Assembly (NCBI GenBank): GCA_024234055.1
Contig: JACKOW010000004.1
Location: 124,001 to 188,000, forward strand
From: Rhodanobacteraceae bacterium
GTDB lineage: Bacteria > Pseudomonadota > Gammaproteobacteria > Xanthomonadales > SZUA-5
Length of the DNA stretch: 64,000 bases
Direction: 5' to 3'
The notes below the pieces were generated by a model. That model was given only the letters and a program-made list of their open reading frames with translations. It searched no databases and was not told where the DNA came from. Below, in pieces: positions 38,706-47,266 of this stretch. Numbering within the stretch: the stretch's first letter is position 1; the number at the start of each line of letters is the position of its first letter. Position numbers and translations under genes: made by a program.

Positions 38706-40109
38706 ATGCTGTCCCGACTGTTGCTGTTGATGTTGTGTTGCGGATCCGCCGTTGCCAGTCCCCTGACCGATGCCGACCTCAAGACTGCGCAGGAACTGCG
38801 GGACACCGCGCTCCGGGGCAGCGGTGCCTATGCCATTGTGGAAGCGCTGACGACCGAGGTCGGGCATCGCATGGCCGGTAGCGAGAACGACGCCAAGGGA
38901 GTGGCCTGGGCCGTCGCCAAGTTCAAGGAACTGGGCTACTCGCGGGTGTACACGCAGCCGGTCAGCTTTCCGGTGTGGGAACGTGGATTCGAGAGCGCCG
39001 GCATCCTCAGTCCTACGCCACAACCGCTGAACATCGCGGCGCTGGGCGGCAGCATCGGCACACCGCCCGAGGGCGTCAGCGGCGAGATCGTGCGCTTTGA
39101 CGACGCGGCAGCGCTGCAGAGCGCGCCCGCCGGATCGTTGGCCGGAAAGATCGCCTACATCGCCTACCGCATGCAGCGTGCCAAGGACGGCAGTGGCTAC
39201 GGCGCAGCCGTGATAGCCCGCGTATCCGGGGCGGTGTTTGCCGCTCGGGCCGGCGCAGTCGCCGTGCTGATCCGCTCGGTCGGCACCGATCAGGCCTCGA
39301 TCACCCCGCATACGGGCGTGATGCGCTATGACAACATGCTCACCCGCATCCCCGCAGCGGCACTGGCCAATGCCGATGCCGATGCCCTCGAACAAGCCAT
39401 GGCCGACGGCGAGCCGGTGACGGTGAGACTGGTGCTGGGCAGTCGCAATCGCACCGGCGAGTACACCTCGGCCAATGTCATCGGCGAGATCCCTGGCTCG
39501 GAATACCCTGACGAAGTCGTCGCCATTGGCGGCCATCTGGATTCCTGGGATCTGGGCACCGGCGCCATCGACGATGGAACTGGCGTGGCCATCACCATGG
39601 CAGCCGGTGCGCTGATCGGCAAACAGCCCATGCCACCGAAGCGCACCATCCGCGTGATCGCCTTCGCCAATGAGGAACAAGGCGTGTTCGGCGGCAAGGA
39701 ATACGCGCGGGTGCACGCCGATCAGCTGCAGCAGCACATCATCGGCGGTGAATCCGATTTTGGCGCCGGCAAGATCTGGAAGTTTTCCAGCCGCGTCATC
39801 GACTCTGCGCTGCCGGTGGTCGATCAGATGTACAGCGTGCTGGCGCCGATGGGCATCGAGCGTGGCGACAACAATGGCAGCGGTGGCGCCGATTTCTCGG
39901 CCATGCGCGATCTGGGCATGCCGATCATGGATCTGAAACAGGACGGCACCGACTACTTCGACTATCACCACACCGCCGCCGACACCCTGGACAAGGTTGA
40001 CGCCGCGAACCTGGATTTCAACGTGGCCGCCTATGCGGCACTGGCCTGGCTGGCAGCGCAGGCAGGCCCGGTCTTTGGGCCGGTTCCCGTGGATCCGCCA
40101 GCGCAATGA
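38706..40109 (+). CDS. M28 family metallopeptidase (carboxypeptidase Q-like), exported
   Basis: The 467-residue protein has a signal peptide ending AVAS18. A PA-type insertion (about 115-240) precedes the M28 core. Zinc ligands can be read: His277 and Asp279 in GGHLDSWDLG, Asp289 or 290 in AIDDG, catalytic Glu323/324 in NEEQG, then ESDFG at 349-353 and a final His in YHHTAADT. Substrates of related enzymes are dipeptides or N-terminal residues; it probably degrades peptides in the periplasm. The stop directly abuts the stop of the convergent next gene. Confidence 0.9.
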   Translation: MLSRLLLLMLCCGSAVASPLTDADLKTAQELRDTALRGSGAYAIVEALTTEVGHRMAGSENDAKGVAWAVAKFKELGYSRVYTQPVSFPVWERGFESAGILSPTPQPLNIAALGGSIGTPPEGVSGEIVRFDDAAALQSAPAGSLAGKIAYIAYRMQRAKDGSGYGAAVIARVSGAVFAARAGAVAVLIRSVGTDQASITPHTGVMRYDNMLTRIPAAALANADADALEQAMADGEPVTVRLVLGSRNRTGEYTSANVIGEIPGSEYPDEVVAIGGHLDSWDLGTGAIDDGTGVAITMAAGALIGKQPMPPKRTIRVIAFANEEQGVFGGKEYARVHADQLQQHIIGGESDFGAGKIWKFSSRVIDSALPVVDQMYSVLAPMGIERGDNNGSGGADFSAMRDLGMPIMDLKQDGTDYFDYHHTAADTLDKVDAANLDFNVAAYAALAWLAAQAGPVFGPVPVDPPAQ

Positions 40110-40937
40110 TCAACGCTGGCTGACCGCGAAATCCCCGGTGGCGACGCGCCGTTCCAGCGTGGCAACGGCGCGTGGCGTCCACCACAGCGCGAACACGCCA
40201 AAGGCCAGGCGGGTCAGGAACAAGGCCGCAAACATCAGCGCCAGACCGGTCTGTCCCCAGTTCAGCGGCAGCCAGACCAGCACCAGCAAGCCTGCGTAAA
40301 GCACGGCCACACCGCCGGATTCGGCGAAGACCATGACTGAGCCAGGCGGCTCGCGTCTGGCGCGAAGGGCGCCGTGCAAACCGCCGATCAGACGTAGCAC
40401 CAGATCCGCCAGCACCAGCCAGGCAAACCAGGGCTCTTCAATAACCGCGCGCACCGAAGCCTGGCCCAGTGGCTCCAGTGCCGCGACCGTCAGCACACAC
40501 ATGAACAGGCTGGATACGCTGCCGAAAAACACGATCACACCGGGGCCGGGCGCGTTTCCGCGCGGGTTGCGCATGCCCGTTCCATCTTCCAGGCCATCGG
40601 CGATCCCGAGCAACTCCCCGGCGGCGTGATCACGGGCGTGGCTCTCTCGCATCCAGGCTCCGATCAAGGGCAGACGCACCAGATCCACGATCACGGTAAT
40701 CAGCGCATCGGTGAGCATGAACAGCAACATCGCCACCGGGGCCCAGCCAAAGACCAGCCACCCGAAGACCGGCGTCAGCCCGCTGAGGGCAATGCGGGTG
40801 GCGCGTGACCTGACTTCGGCCAGTCCGTAGTCGCGGTAATAGGCCACCGCCTCGGCGCCGTGCCTGCGCAGCTTGTCGATGTCGGCGGCGGAGATCTTGA
40901 CACTGCTGGACTGGGCTGGACGTCGCTGGGCCGGCAT
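40110..40937 (-). CDS. Membrane protein of unknown function, CDP-alcohol transferase-like size and topology
   Basis: ATG 40937 gives 275 residues; a start 11 codons upstream is possible. The N-terminus is a basic, helical cytoplasmic region (SAADIDKLRRHGAEAVAYYRDYG), followed by about six membrane helices. A cytoplasmic loop carries LEDGTGMRNPRGNAPGPGV, and a second basic loop RLIGGLHGALRARREPPG. I recognise no family. Its stop is immediately next to the M28 peptidase stop, with no bases between, so no terminator fits there. Confidence 0.7.
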   Translation of the reverse strand: MPAQRRPAQSSSVKISAADIDKLRRHGAEAVAYYRDYGLAEVRSRATRIALSGLTPVFGWLVFGWAPVAMLLFMLTDALITVIVDLVRLPLIGAWMRESHARDHAAGELLGIADGLEDGTGMRNPRGNAPGPGVIVFFGSVSSLFMCVLTVAALEPLGQASVRAVIEEPWFAWLVLADLVLRLIGGLHGALRARREPPGSVMVFAESGGVAVLYAGLLVLVWLPLNWGQTGLALMFAALFLTRLAFGVFALWWTPRAVATLERRVATGDFAVSQR

Positions 40938-41150
40938 GAGCACTTTCTCTGGAATCAAGCAGCAGAACACGAATAACCGTCAAACAAGACTGTCACCCTG
41001 ATCAGACACCGTGCGTCTGCTCCCGCCAGCGTCATGGTCACCGACACCACCGCAGACACTGTGATCCAGGCGGACGTCGGTAATAGTCTAGTGTGCCTGG
41101 CAGCAAGCCACACGGGCGTCGCCCAACCTACCGACAAGAGGAATACAGCC

Positions 41151-41501
41151 ATGAACACCCGCGAACTCGCCACCGCCTTCACCGACATGCTCAAGGCCGG
41201 CAACCATGAGGATGCCGTGCAGTTCAACTCGCCGGATATCGTCAGCATCGAAGCCATGGAAGGCCCGATGGCCGAGGTCCGGGGCACCGATGCGGTCAAG
41301 GCCAAATCGGACTGGTGGTACGGCGCCCACGAGGTACATTCGGTCGAGACCTTCGGCCCCTTCATCAATGGCGACCGTTTCGCCCTGCGCTTCTACATGG
41401 ACGTCACCAACCGGGAATCCGGTCAGCGCATGCAGATGGAGGAAATCGGTCTCTACACCGTCAAGGACGGCAAGATCGTCGAGGAACGCTTCTTCTACTG
41501 A
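41151..41501 (+). CDS. SnoaL-like (NTF2 fold) small protein
   Basis: ATG 41151 follows AGAGGAATACAGCC and gives 116 residues. The fold pattern is that of SnoaL-like proteins: an N-terminal helix (LATAFTDMLKAGNHEDAVQF), a beta strand with SIEAMEGPMAEVRG, AVKAKSDWWYGAHEV, and strands FALRFYMDV, IGLYTVKDGKIVEERFFY. Such proteins bind small hydrophobic molecules or act as isomerases; the substrate is unknown. A GCCCGGGC stem-loop lies 20 bp downstream. Confidence 0.85.
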   Translation: MNTRELATAFTDMLKAGNHEDAVQFNSPDIVSIEAMEGPMAEVRGTDAVKAKSDWWYGAHEVHSVETFGPFINGDRFALRFYMDVTNRESGQRMQMEEIGLYTVKDGKIVEERFFY

Positions 41502-41522
41502 TCTCCCCTGATATCCCGCGCA

Positions 41523-41546
41523 GCCCGGGCTTCTTCGTGCCCGGGC
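41523..41546 (+). terminator. GC-rich hairpin after the SnoaL-like gene, weak terminator candidate
   Basis: GCCCGGGC (41523-41530) and GCCCGGGC (41539-41546) can pair across an 8-base loop, but no T run follows. It may slow transcription or act in mRNA processing between the two genes. Confidence 0.35.
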
Positions 41547-41557
41547 GAGGGACCACT

Positions 41558-42142
41558 TTGAAAGAGTCACCGCGAATTGCGATGGCAGGATTCGCTACGC
41601 TCGGCCTCTGTCTGCTGGGCGTGGCTGTCGCCGGCTCGCTTCAGGGGGAGCTCTGGCTACCTACGCGCGGCTTCCATGCGTTATTGGCGAGGGCCAGCAA
41701 TCCACTGGCTTTCCACGCCCTGATCGGCTTCTATCTGCTGCTCGCAGGCGCATGTTTCTATCTGCTTGTCCTGCTGCTTGCCAGTCCCCGACCCGGCAGT
41801 CGAGCCCCAGTCACCGTCCAGAATTCCAAGCCGGCCACACCCATGAATATCGAAGCGCAGTTCTCGATCAGCCAGGACGGACGCGGCGGCAACATCACCG
41901 CCACGCTGGCCGATGGCAAGACCCATTCATTCTGGTGGGAATTCGGCGGTGGCGATTGCATCGCTTTCGTCGATGTTCCCGATCCGAGTCAATGGTCACG
42001 GATTTCCGCGCTGGCCGAACTGCCTCGCGCTCAGTTCCTGGAAGACATGGCCCGAGTTGTTGGCCAAAGAAAATGTCCGGGCGCTCATTACCGAATCGGT
42101 GATCGTTCCATCGAGTACTTCAGTCAGGCGCACGAAGGCTGA
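41558..42142 (+). CDS. Two-helix membrane protein with soluble C-terminal domain, unknown
   Basis: A TTG at 41558 has GAGGGACCAC upstream and gives 194 residues; ATG 41582 is the alternative. Two membrane helices lie at about 12-30 and 50-72. A linker leads to a domain of about 100 residues (IEAQFSISQDGRGGNIT, HSFWWEFGGGDCIAFVDVP, LPRAQFLEDMARVVGQRK, YRIGDRSIEYFSQ) that I cannot assign. The protein is probably anchored in the inner membrane. Confidence 0.55.
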   Translation: MKESPRIAMAGFATLGLCLLGVAVAGSLQGELWLPTRGFHALLARASNPLAFHALIGFYLLLAGACFYLLVLLLASPRPGSRAPVTVQNSKPATPMNIEAQFSISQDGRGGNITATLADGKTHSFWWEFGGGDCIAFVDVPDPSQWSRISALAELPRAQFLEDMARVVGQRKCPGAHYRIGDRSIEYFSQAHEG

Positions 42143-42228
42143 GATCCGAGTGTACAGTTTGAGAAAATGATCACACCGCGGTCCAGCCATCCCGACTAGG
42201 GTGTCGCCAACTGAACGGGGATGTAGCC

Positions 42229-43935
42229 GTGCACAAAGCGATCTGGTCCTTCTGTCTGGCACTGGCAGCCACTACGCCTGCGTATGGCGCTGATCACCTG
42301 TTTGACTCCGGCTTCAACGAGTCGGCCGAAGGCCCGCGCAGCGATGCCGAGGCTTCGCGCTTTCTGACCCAAGCCACTTTCGGGGCAACGCCAGCCGAAA
42401 TCCGGCGCTTGCGCGGCATGGGTTACAACGCCTGGCTGGATGAGCAGTTCACGTTGCCAGCCAATCTCCACAGGCCCTATCTGGATGCCCAGGCGGCACA
42501 GGGCCTGGAGATCTACCAGAACGCCCGTCAGGAGGTCTGGTGGGACCGGGCCATGCGCTCACCCGATCAGTTGCGGCAGCGGGTGGCGTTCGCGCTCAGC
42601 GAGATCCTGGTCGTCTCCGACCAGAGCGGTGCCATCGAGGGCACGCCCTTTGGCATGACCCACTACTACGATGTACTGCTGCAGCGTGCTTTCGGCAACT
42701 ATCGGGGGCTGCTCGGTGAGATCACGCTGCACCCGGTGATGGGCCATTACCTGTCGATGTTCAAGAACCAGAAACCGGATCTGGCCAACAACATCCGCCC
42801 CGACGAGAACTACGCGCGCGAGATCATGCAGCTGTTCTCGATCGGCCTCGTGCAGCTGAACAGCGATGGCACCCCGGTGCTGCAGGGCGGCAACCCGGTC
42901 CCTACCTACGATCAGTACACCATCCGCGGCCTTGCGCACGTGTTCACCGGCTGGAACTGGGCCAACTGCCCACGCACGAACGGCGGCCAATGGTGGGAAT
43001 GGACCTGGTGTCCCTCCGGACCGCAGGGCAACGAGGGTGTGGGCTGGCTGCTGCCCATGCAGGAGTGGGAGTCCTACCACGCCTTTGAAGACGACAAGGT
43101 ACTGCTCAATTACCCCGGCGTGGCGCTGGCCGGCGGGATCCTGCCAGCCGGCGGCACGGCCATGTCCAATCTCAACGCAGCACTGGACAACGTCTTCAAT
43201 CACCCGAATGTGGGTCCTTTCATCGCCCGCCGACTGATCCAGCGACTGGTCTCCAGCAATCCCTCGCCCGCCTATGTCGGCCGCGTTGCCGCCGCCTTCA
43301 ATAACAATGGCAGTGGCGTGCGCGGCGACCTGCGGGCCACGGTACGAGCCATCCTGATGGATAACGAGGCCCGCACGCTGCCCTCGCTGGCCAGCAATCG
43401 CGGCAAGCTGCGCGAGCCCTTGCTGCGTCAGACCCAGCTCTGGCGATTGCTCAATGCGCGTGCCGATGACAACCGCTATCGCGAGTGGAATGCCGAGTAT
43501 TCCCTCGGACAGGCGGCATTGCGCTCTGCCACCGTCTTCAACTTCTTCCTGCCGGACTTCAGACCGGCAGGCGAGCTGTCGACGCTGAGCCTGGACGCAC
43601 CGGAATTCCAGATCGCCACCGATCCGCTGATCGCCAGCACCCTGAATCGGTTTGGCGCCAGCGTCTACTGGTACTGGCGCGGCAACGACTACCAGGGCCC
43701 GGAGGACATCGTCGTGGATCTGGCACCGTACCAGGCCCTGGCCATGAGCAATCCGCGGGCCCTGATCGACTATTTCGACCTGATGCTCATGAACCGCACC
43801 ATGTCCGACCAGATGTATCAGGTGCTGGTGGCTCACATCAGCGCACTGGATCCCGATTGGGATCAGGGGCGAGAGCGGGTGCAGGACACGATCTGGCTGA
43901 TCCACACATCCCCCGAATATGCGGTCGAGAGGTAA
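42229..43935 (+). CDS. DUF1800 domain protein, exported
   Basis: The 568-residue protein starts at GTG 42229 with GGGGATGTAGCC before it and has a signal peptide ending PAYG. The DUF1800 pattern is clear: RFLTQATFGATPAEI, WLDEQFTLP, LRQRVAFALSEILVVSD, HYYDVLLQRAFGNYRGLL, PDENYAREIMQLFSIGL and TWRLLNA-like QLWRLLNARADD. DUF1800 genes are almost always followed by DUF1501 genes, as here 6 bp downstream. The biochemical role is unknown. The residues just after the signal peptide are HLFDSGFNES. Confidence 0.92.
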   Translation: MHKAIWSFCLALAATTPAYGADHLFDSGFNESAEGPRSDAEASRFLTQATFGATPAEIRRLRGMGYNAWLDEQFTLPANLHRPYLDAQAAQGLEIYQNARQEVWWDRAMRSPDQLRQRVAFALSEILVVSDQSGAIEGTPFGMTHYYDVLLQRAFGNYRGLLGEITLHPVMGHYLSMFKNQKPDLANNIRPDENYAREIMQLFSIGLVQLNSDGTPVLQGGNPVPTYDQYTIRGLAHVFTGWNWANCPRTNGGQWWEWTWCPSGPQGNEGVGWLLPMQEWESYHAFEDDKVLLNYPGVALAGGILPAGGTAMSNLNAALDNVFNHPNVGPFIARRLIQRLVSSNPSPAYVGRVAAAFNNNGSGVRGDLRATVRAILMDNEARTLPSLASNRGKLREPLLRQTQLWRLLNARADDNRYREWNAEYSLGQAALRSATVFNFFLPDFRPAGELSTLSLDAPEFQIATDPLIASTLNRFGASVYWYWRGNDYQGPEDIVVDLAPYQALAMSNPRALIDYFDLMLMNRTMSDQMYQVLVAHISALDPDWDQGRERVQDTIWLIHTSPEYAVER

Positions 43936-43941
43936 GCAGAC

Positions 43942-45315
43942 ATGGATCGTCGAGACGCCCTCAAGCACCTGCTCTGCGCCACCGCGTCGAGCGCAATGTT
44001 CACCTCGCTGGCCGGCAAATTCTCGCTGGCCCAGGCCGCCACCGTCAGCAGCCCGCGCACCCTGCTCGGCACCGGCTATAAGGCCCTGGTGTGCGTGTTC
44101 CAGTACGGCGGCAACGACGCCATCAACATGGTGATTCCGCGAGATACCGCCGGCTATGGGGTGTATTCGAATTCACGCTCTGCGCTGGCCATACCGCAGA
44201 ACGAACTGTTGCAACTGACGCCCTCGGTGCCGCCGTCCGGCGGCGGCAGTTACGGCCTGCACCCGGGTATGGGCGGCTTGCAGAACCTGTTCAACAACGG
44301 CCGCGCGGCGATCATCTCGAACGTCGGCCCACTGCTTTATCCGATCACCAAGGCGGAATACCAGGCCGGATCGGTGCCGGTGCCGGCGCAACTGTTTTCG
44401 CACAGCGATCAGCAGGTGCTGTGGCAGACGCCCACCGCCGACGCCAGCGACCGTCGCGGCTGGGGTGGCCGGCTGGCCGATCTGTTCTACAGCAGCAACA
44501 TCAACCAGCAGCTGTCGATGAACATCTCCATCGACGGCGAGAACGTGTTCCAGAGCGGCAATACCATCGTGCCCTATTTCGTCGGCCAGAACGGCGCCGA
44601 AGGCATCTACTTCGTCAACGACGAGCCCTGGAATGCGCCACGCCGCAATGCATTCCTGGCCCTGCGCGACGCCAGTCACGGCCACGCTCTGCAACGCGAA
44701 TACGCCTCACGCGTGCGTCGGGCCATGGACAACGAGACCATGGTCACCTCGGCGCTGAACAGCGCGCCAGCGCTCGGCACCCCCTTTCCGGACACCGACC
44801 TCGGTCGACAGCTGCGCATGGTGGCGCGTCTGATCAGCGCCCGCGGCGCACTGCAGATGGATCGGCAGATCTTCTTCGTGGGCCAGGGCGGCTATGACAC
44901 CCACGACAGCCAGTTGGCCAATCACCCCGACATGCTCTCGGACCTGTCCGCGTCGCTGACCGCCTTCTACGACGCTATGAGCGCGATGGGCCTGGGTGAC
45001 CGGGTCACCAGCTTCACCGCCTCGGATTTCGGACGCACCCTGACCAGCAATGGCGATGGCACCGACCACGGCTGGGGATCGCACCACTTTGTGGTTGGTG
45101 ATGCCGTCCAGGGCGGTCGCATCGTCGGCACCATGCCGGACCTGACCGTGGGTGGTCCGGATGATGCCGACTGGGGCCAGATCATCCCGCGAATTGCAGT
45201 CGACCAGTACGCCGCCACGCTGTCCAGCTGGTACGGCATGAGCGACACCGATCGCGCCCTGGTGTTTCCCAACCTCAGCCGCTTCAGCAGTCCAAATCTG
45301 GGCTTCATGGTGTAA
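43942..45315 (+). CDS. DUF1501 domain protein with twin-arginine-like leader
   Basis: The 457-residue protein has an N-terminus MDRRDALKHLL with paired Arg, followed by a hydrophobic stretch ending AQA, consistent with Tat export. The DUF1501 family belongs to the alkaline phosphatase/sulfatase-like superfamily; recognisable parts are LVCVFQYGGNDAINMVIP, LHPGMGGLQNLFNNG, IISNVGPLLYP, FSHSDQQVLWQT, GGYDTHDSQLANH and FTASDFGRTLTSN...DHGWGSHHFVVG. Its ribosome site GAGGTAAGC overlaps the DUF1800 stop. It probably works with DUF1800 at the envelope. Confidence 0.93.
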   Translation: MDRRDALKHLLCATASSAMFTSLAGKFSLAQAATVSSPRTLLGTGYKALVCVFQYGGNDAINMVIPRDTAGYGVYSNSRSALAIPQNELLQLTPSVPPSGGGSYGLHPGMGGLQNLFNNGRAAIISNVGPLLYPITKAEYQAGSVPVPAQLFSHSDQQVLWQTPTADASDRRGWGGRLADLFYSSNINQQLSMNISIDGENVFQSGNTIVPYFVGQNGAEGIYFVNDEPWNAPRRNAFLALRDASHGHALQREYASRVRRAMDNETMVTSALNSAPALGTPFPDTDLGRQLRMVARLISARGALQMDRQIFFVGQGGYDTHDSQLANHPDMLSDLSASLTAFYDAMSAMGLGDRVTSFTASDFGRTLTSNGDGTDHGWGSHHFVVGDAVQGGRIVGTMPDLTVGGPDDADWGQIIPRIAVDQYAATLSSWYGMSDTDRALVFPNLSRFSSPNLGFMV

Positions 45316-45349
45316 GCAGGTGACGGTTGCGACGGATCGGAAGCGGAAC

Positions 45350-45793
45350 ATGAAAGCTCATGATCGCTGGCGGGTGCCGGCGCTACTGGGCGTACTCCTC
45401 GCTGCCGCGATGCCCGTGCATGCACTCAACAACTGCCTGCCGGAAAACTTCATCGACCGCCGCGGTCTGGATGATGTGGTCATCGTCAACGACCAGCCCG
45501 GCAATCCATTTCTCTATCGACCACGCTGTCTGACCGTGAGCGCCGGCGCCCGGGTCCTTTTCCGCGCAGTGCCGAGTTTCGGCAACCACCCGCTGTTTGC
45601 CGGCACCGTGTCCGGGGGTGTGGCCACGCCCGACCCGACCAGCCCGATCGGATCCATCACCAGCGGCAGCGAGGCAACCGTGGTCTTTCCAAACGCCGGC
45701 GAGTTTCCCTACTACTGCGACTTCCATTTCAGCCAGGGGATGCTCGGCTCGGTGCTGGTCAAGCCTGAGTGGTTTGCCGATGGCTTTGAGTAA
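45350..45793 (+). CDS. Exported cupredoxin-like protein
   Basis: The 147-residue protein starts at ATG 45350 (GGAAGCGGAAC upstream) and has a signal peptide ending PVHA. The type 1 copper ligands of plastocyanin-like proteins are in place: His80 in FGNHPLF, Cys123 and His126 in YYCDFHFSQG, and Met131 in GMLGSV. A final extension ends EWFADGFE. It could carry electrons for a periplasmic oxidase. It is 34 bp after the DUF1501 gene in the same direction. Confidence 0.85.
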   Translation: MKAHDRWRVPALLGVLLAAAMPVHALNNCLPENFIDRRGLDDVVIVNDQPGNPFLYRPRCLTVSAGARVLFRAVPSFGNHPLFAGTVSGGVATPDPTSPIGSITSGSEATVVFPNAGEFPYYCDFHFSQGMLGSVLVKPEWFADGFE

Positions 45794-45837
45794 GCCGCCC
45801 GGCGCGCGGGTCATCTCGGATTACACGCACCAAGTGG

Positions 45838-46062
45838 CTTCATGGCGAGAGCGCAGTGTAGGTCCGAAGCAGGTGCCTCTCCATGAACCCATATCGCAAG
45901 TCGTTGATTTTCTTTGTCCACCTGTAGGATCGCCCTTGCGGCGCGACCGCTGCTTCGGACCTGCGGCTTGCCGGTCGCGACGCGAGGTCGCTCCTACGGG
46001 CGGGTTTGTGGTTCATGGCCAGTGCGCAGTGTCGGGCCGAAACAGGTGGCTCGCAAGGAAGC
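45838..46062. repeat. Composite repeat of about 225 bp, copy 1
   Basis: Modules in order: TTCATGG...CCGAAGCAGGTGCCTCTCC, CATGAACCCATATCGCAA, the REP unit GTAGGATCGCCCTTGCGGCG, a second REP unit CGCGACGCGAGGTCGCTCC, and GTGGTTCATGGCC...GTGGCTCGCAA. The same order is found at 55518-55740 with about 80% identity judged by eye. It fills the gap between the convergent cupredoxin and reductase genes; no gene is seen. Confidence 0.9.
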
Positions 46063-46114
46063 ACCTCATGCTCACCTGATCGGCTCGCCGCCAAACAGCG
46101 CTGCCTCGAATCCG

Positions 46115-47173
46115 CTACCTCAAGGTATGCAACTTGACCCCCGGCAACTCGCGCAGCGGGGCATCACCGAGAATCTGCGCCGGCGTGGCGAAGCCGTCCG
46201 GGACCTGCCCGGAAAGGCAGCGTTCCACGGCCATCAGCGCAGCGATCACGGTGAAATCATAGGGATCTGGGCCTTCGACCACGGCGCAGGCGCGGGAGCC
46301 GACTTCATTGACGACCTCGCCATAGAGCCAGCTCTTGCGTTTGGCGCGCTCGGCCGCGGTAGGACCTGCCGGTGCGCGAGCCACCCACTTTTCGAGCAGA
46401 TTTCGCAAGAACCCCTTCTCGAACCAGCCACGGTGCTTGAGGATGAAACGCACCACCGCCGGCACCGCGGCAAAGCTCTGGATATGGGGGATCTCCGTCG
46501 ACAGACCGGCGCTGAGCACATCGGCGCGCCAGGGAAAGAGGATGGCCCGCTGTTCCTTGCCCGGCCCGAAATCGATCGTGCACGATTCGCTGGCCGGTTC
46601 AGCCGCCACCAATCGACCGGCTCTGCGCACCAGACCACTGCTCTGCAAACTTTCCATCAGCGTGGCCAGCGTGCCATGCGACGCGCTTTCGCCGGCGCTG
46701 AAGGCCAGCGTCAGCTTGACCGCAGCTGGCTGGCGCTGCTTGAGATGGAAAGCCAGACAATCGCTGGGCAGGATGCCAAAGCCCACGCCCGGCATCAGCA
46801 TCACGCCGGATTCGCAGGCGCGCTCGTGCAGACGGTGCAGGCCACGGTGATCGGCCACTTCACCGGCGATGTCCAGATAGTGGGCACCTGTGCGCATGCA
46901 GGCCTGCGCCAGTGTCGACGCCGTCAATGAGAACGGTCCAGCGCAATTGAGCACCAGGCGCACGCCCGTCAGACCCCGGTCGATCTGGTCGCGCGCCGCC
47001 ATGTCGAAGACCCGGATCGGCAGGTCCAGCTGCTTGCCCAATGCAGTCAGCGCCTCGTGGCTGCGACCCGCGAGAATCACATTCTGGCCCCGCTTGCGCG
47101 CTTCGGCGGCTACCAGTGCGCCGGTGTAGCCGGTAGCGCCATAGAGCAGCCAGCTCGGCTTGAACACGGCCAT
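46115..47173 (-). CDS. Saccharopine dehydrogenase-like NAD(P)-binding protein (trans-acting enoyl reductase type)
   Basis: ATG 47173 gives 352 residues. The N-terminal Rossmann motif is WLLYGATGYTGALVAAEARKRG, followed by VILAGRSHEALTAL, LVLNCAGPFS and YLDIAGEV. The central part (GVGFGILPSDCLAFHLKQR) and overall length match the branch of saccharopine dehydrogenase-like proteins that includes mycobacterial trans-acting enoyl reductase. The substrate is unknown; a lipid is plausible. Confidence 0.85.
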   Translation of the reverse strand: MAVFKPSWLLYGATGYTGALVAAEARKRGQNVILAGRSHEALTALGKQLDLPIRVFDMAARDQIDRGLTGVRLVLNCAGPFSLTASTLAQACMRTGAHYLDIAGEVADHRGLHRLHERACESGVMLMPGVGFGILPSDCLAFHLKQRQPAAVKLTLAFSAGESASHGTLATLMESLQSSGLVRRAGRLVAAEPASESCTIDFGPGKEQRAILFPWRADVLSAGLSTEIPHIQSFAAVPAVVRFILKHRGWFEKGFLRNLLEKWVARAPAGPTAAERAKRKSWLYGEVVNEVGSRACAVVEGPDPYDFTVIAALMAVERCLSGQVPDGFATPAQILGDAPLRELPGVKLHTLR

Positions 47174-47204
47174 CAATTTCCGCTCCCTTCATTGCCAGTG
47201 ACGC

Positions 47205-47232
47205 AAACGGCGCGGGAGAACCCGCGCCGTTT
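47205..47232 (-). terminator. 12-bp perfect hairpin terminating the M20 peptidase gene
   Basis: AAACGGCGCGGG (47205-47216) and CCCGCGCCGTTT (47221-47232) pair perfectly with loop AGAA. The stem's A/T ends give a short T run in both directions. It lies 35 bp after the peptidase stop. Confidence 0.65.
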
Positions 47233-47266
47233 GCCTAACATCCAGTCGCAGAACTTTACCCCATAT

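Noticed and set aside
37806..40106. 766-residue minus-strand open frame opposite the M28 peptidase
   Set aside because: The peptidase on the plus strand has signal peptide and zinc motifs; the opposite frame has composition bias only and crosses the divergent promoter region.
42559..43968. 469-residue minus-strand open frame opposite the DUF1800 gene
   Set aside because: Low-complexity His/Gly/Val composition and no ribosome site; the plus strand is a conserved family.
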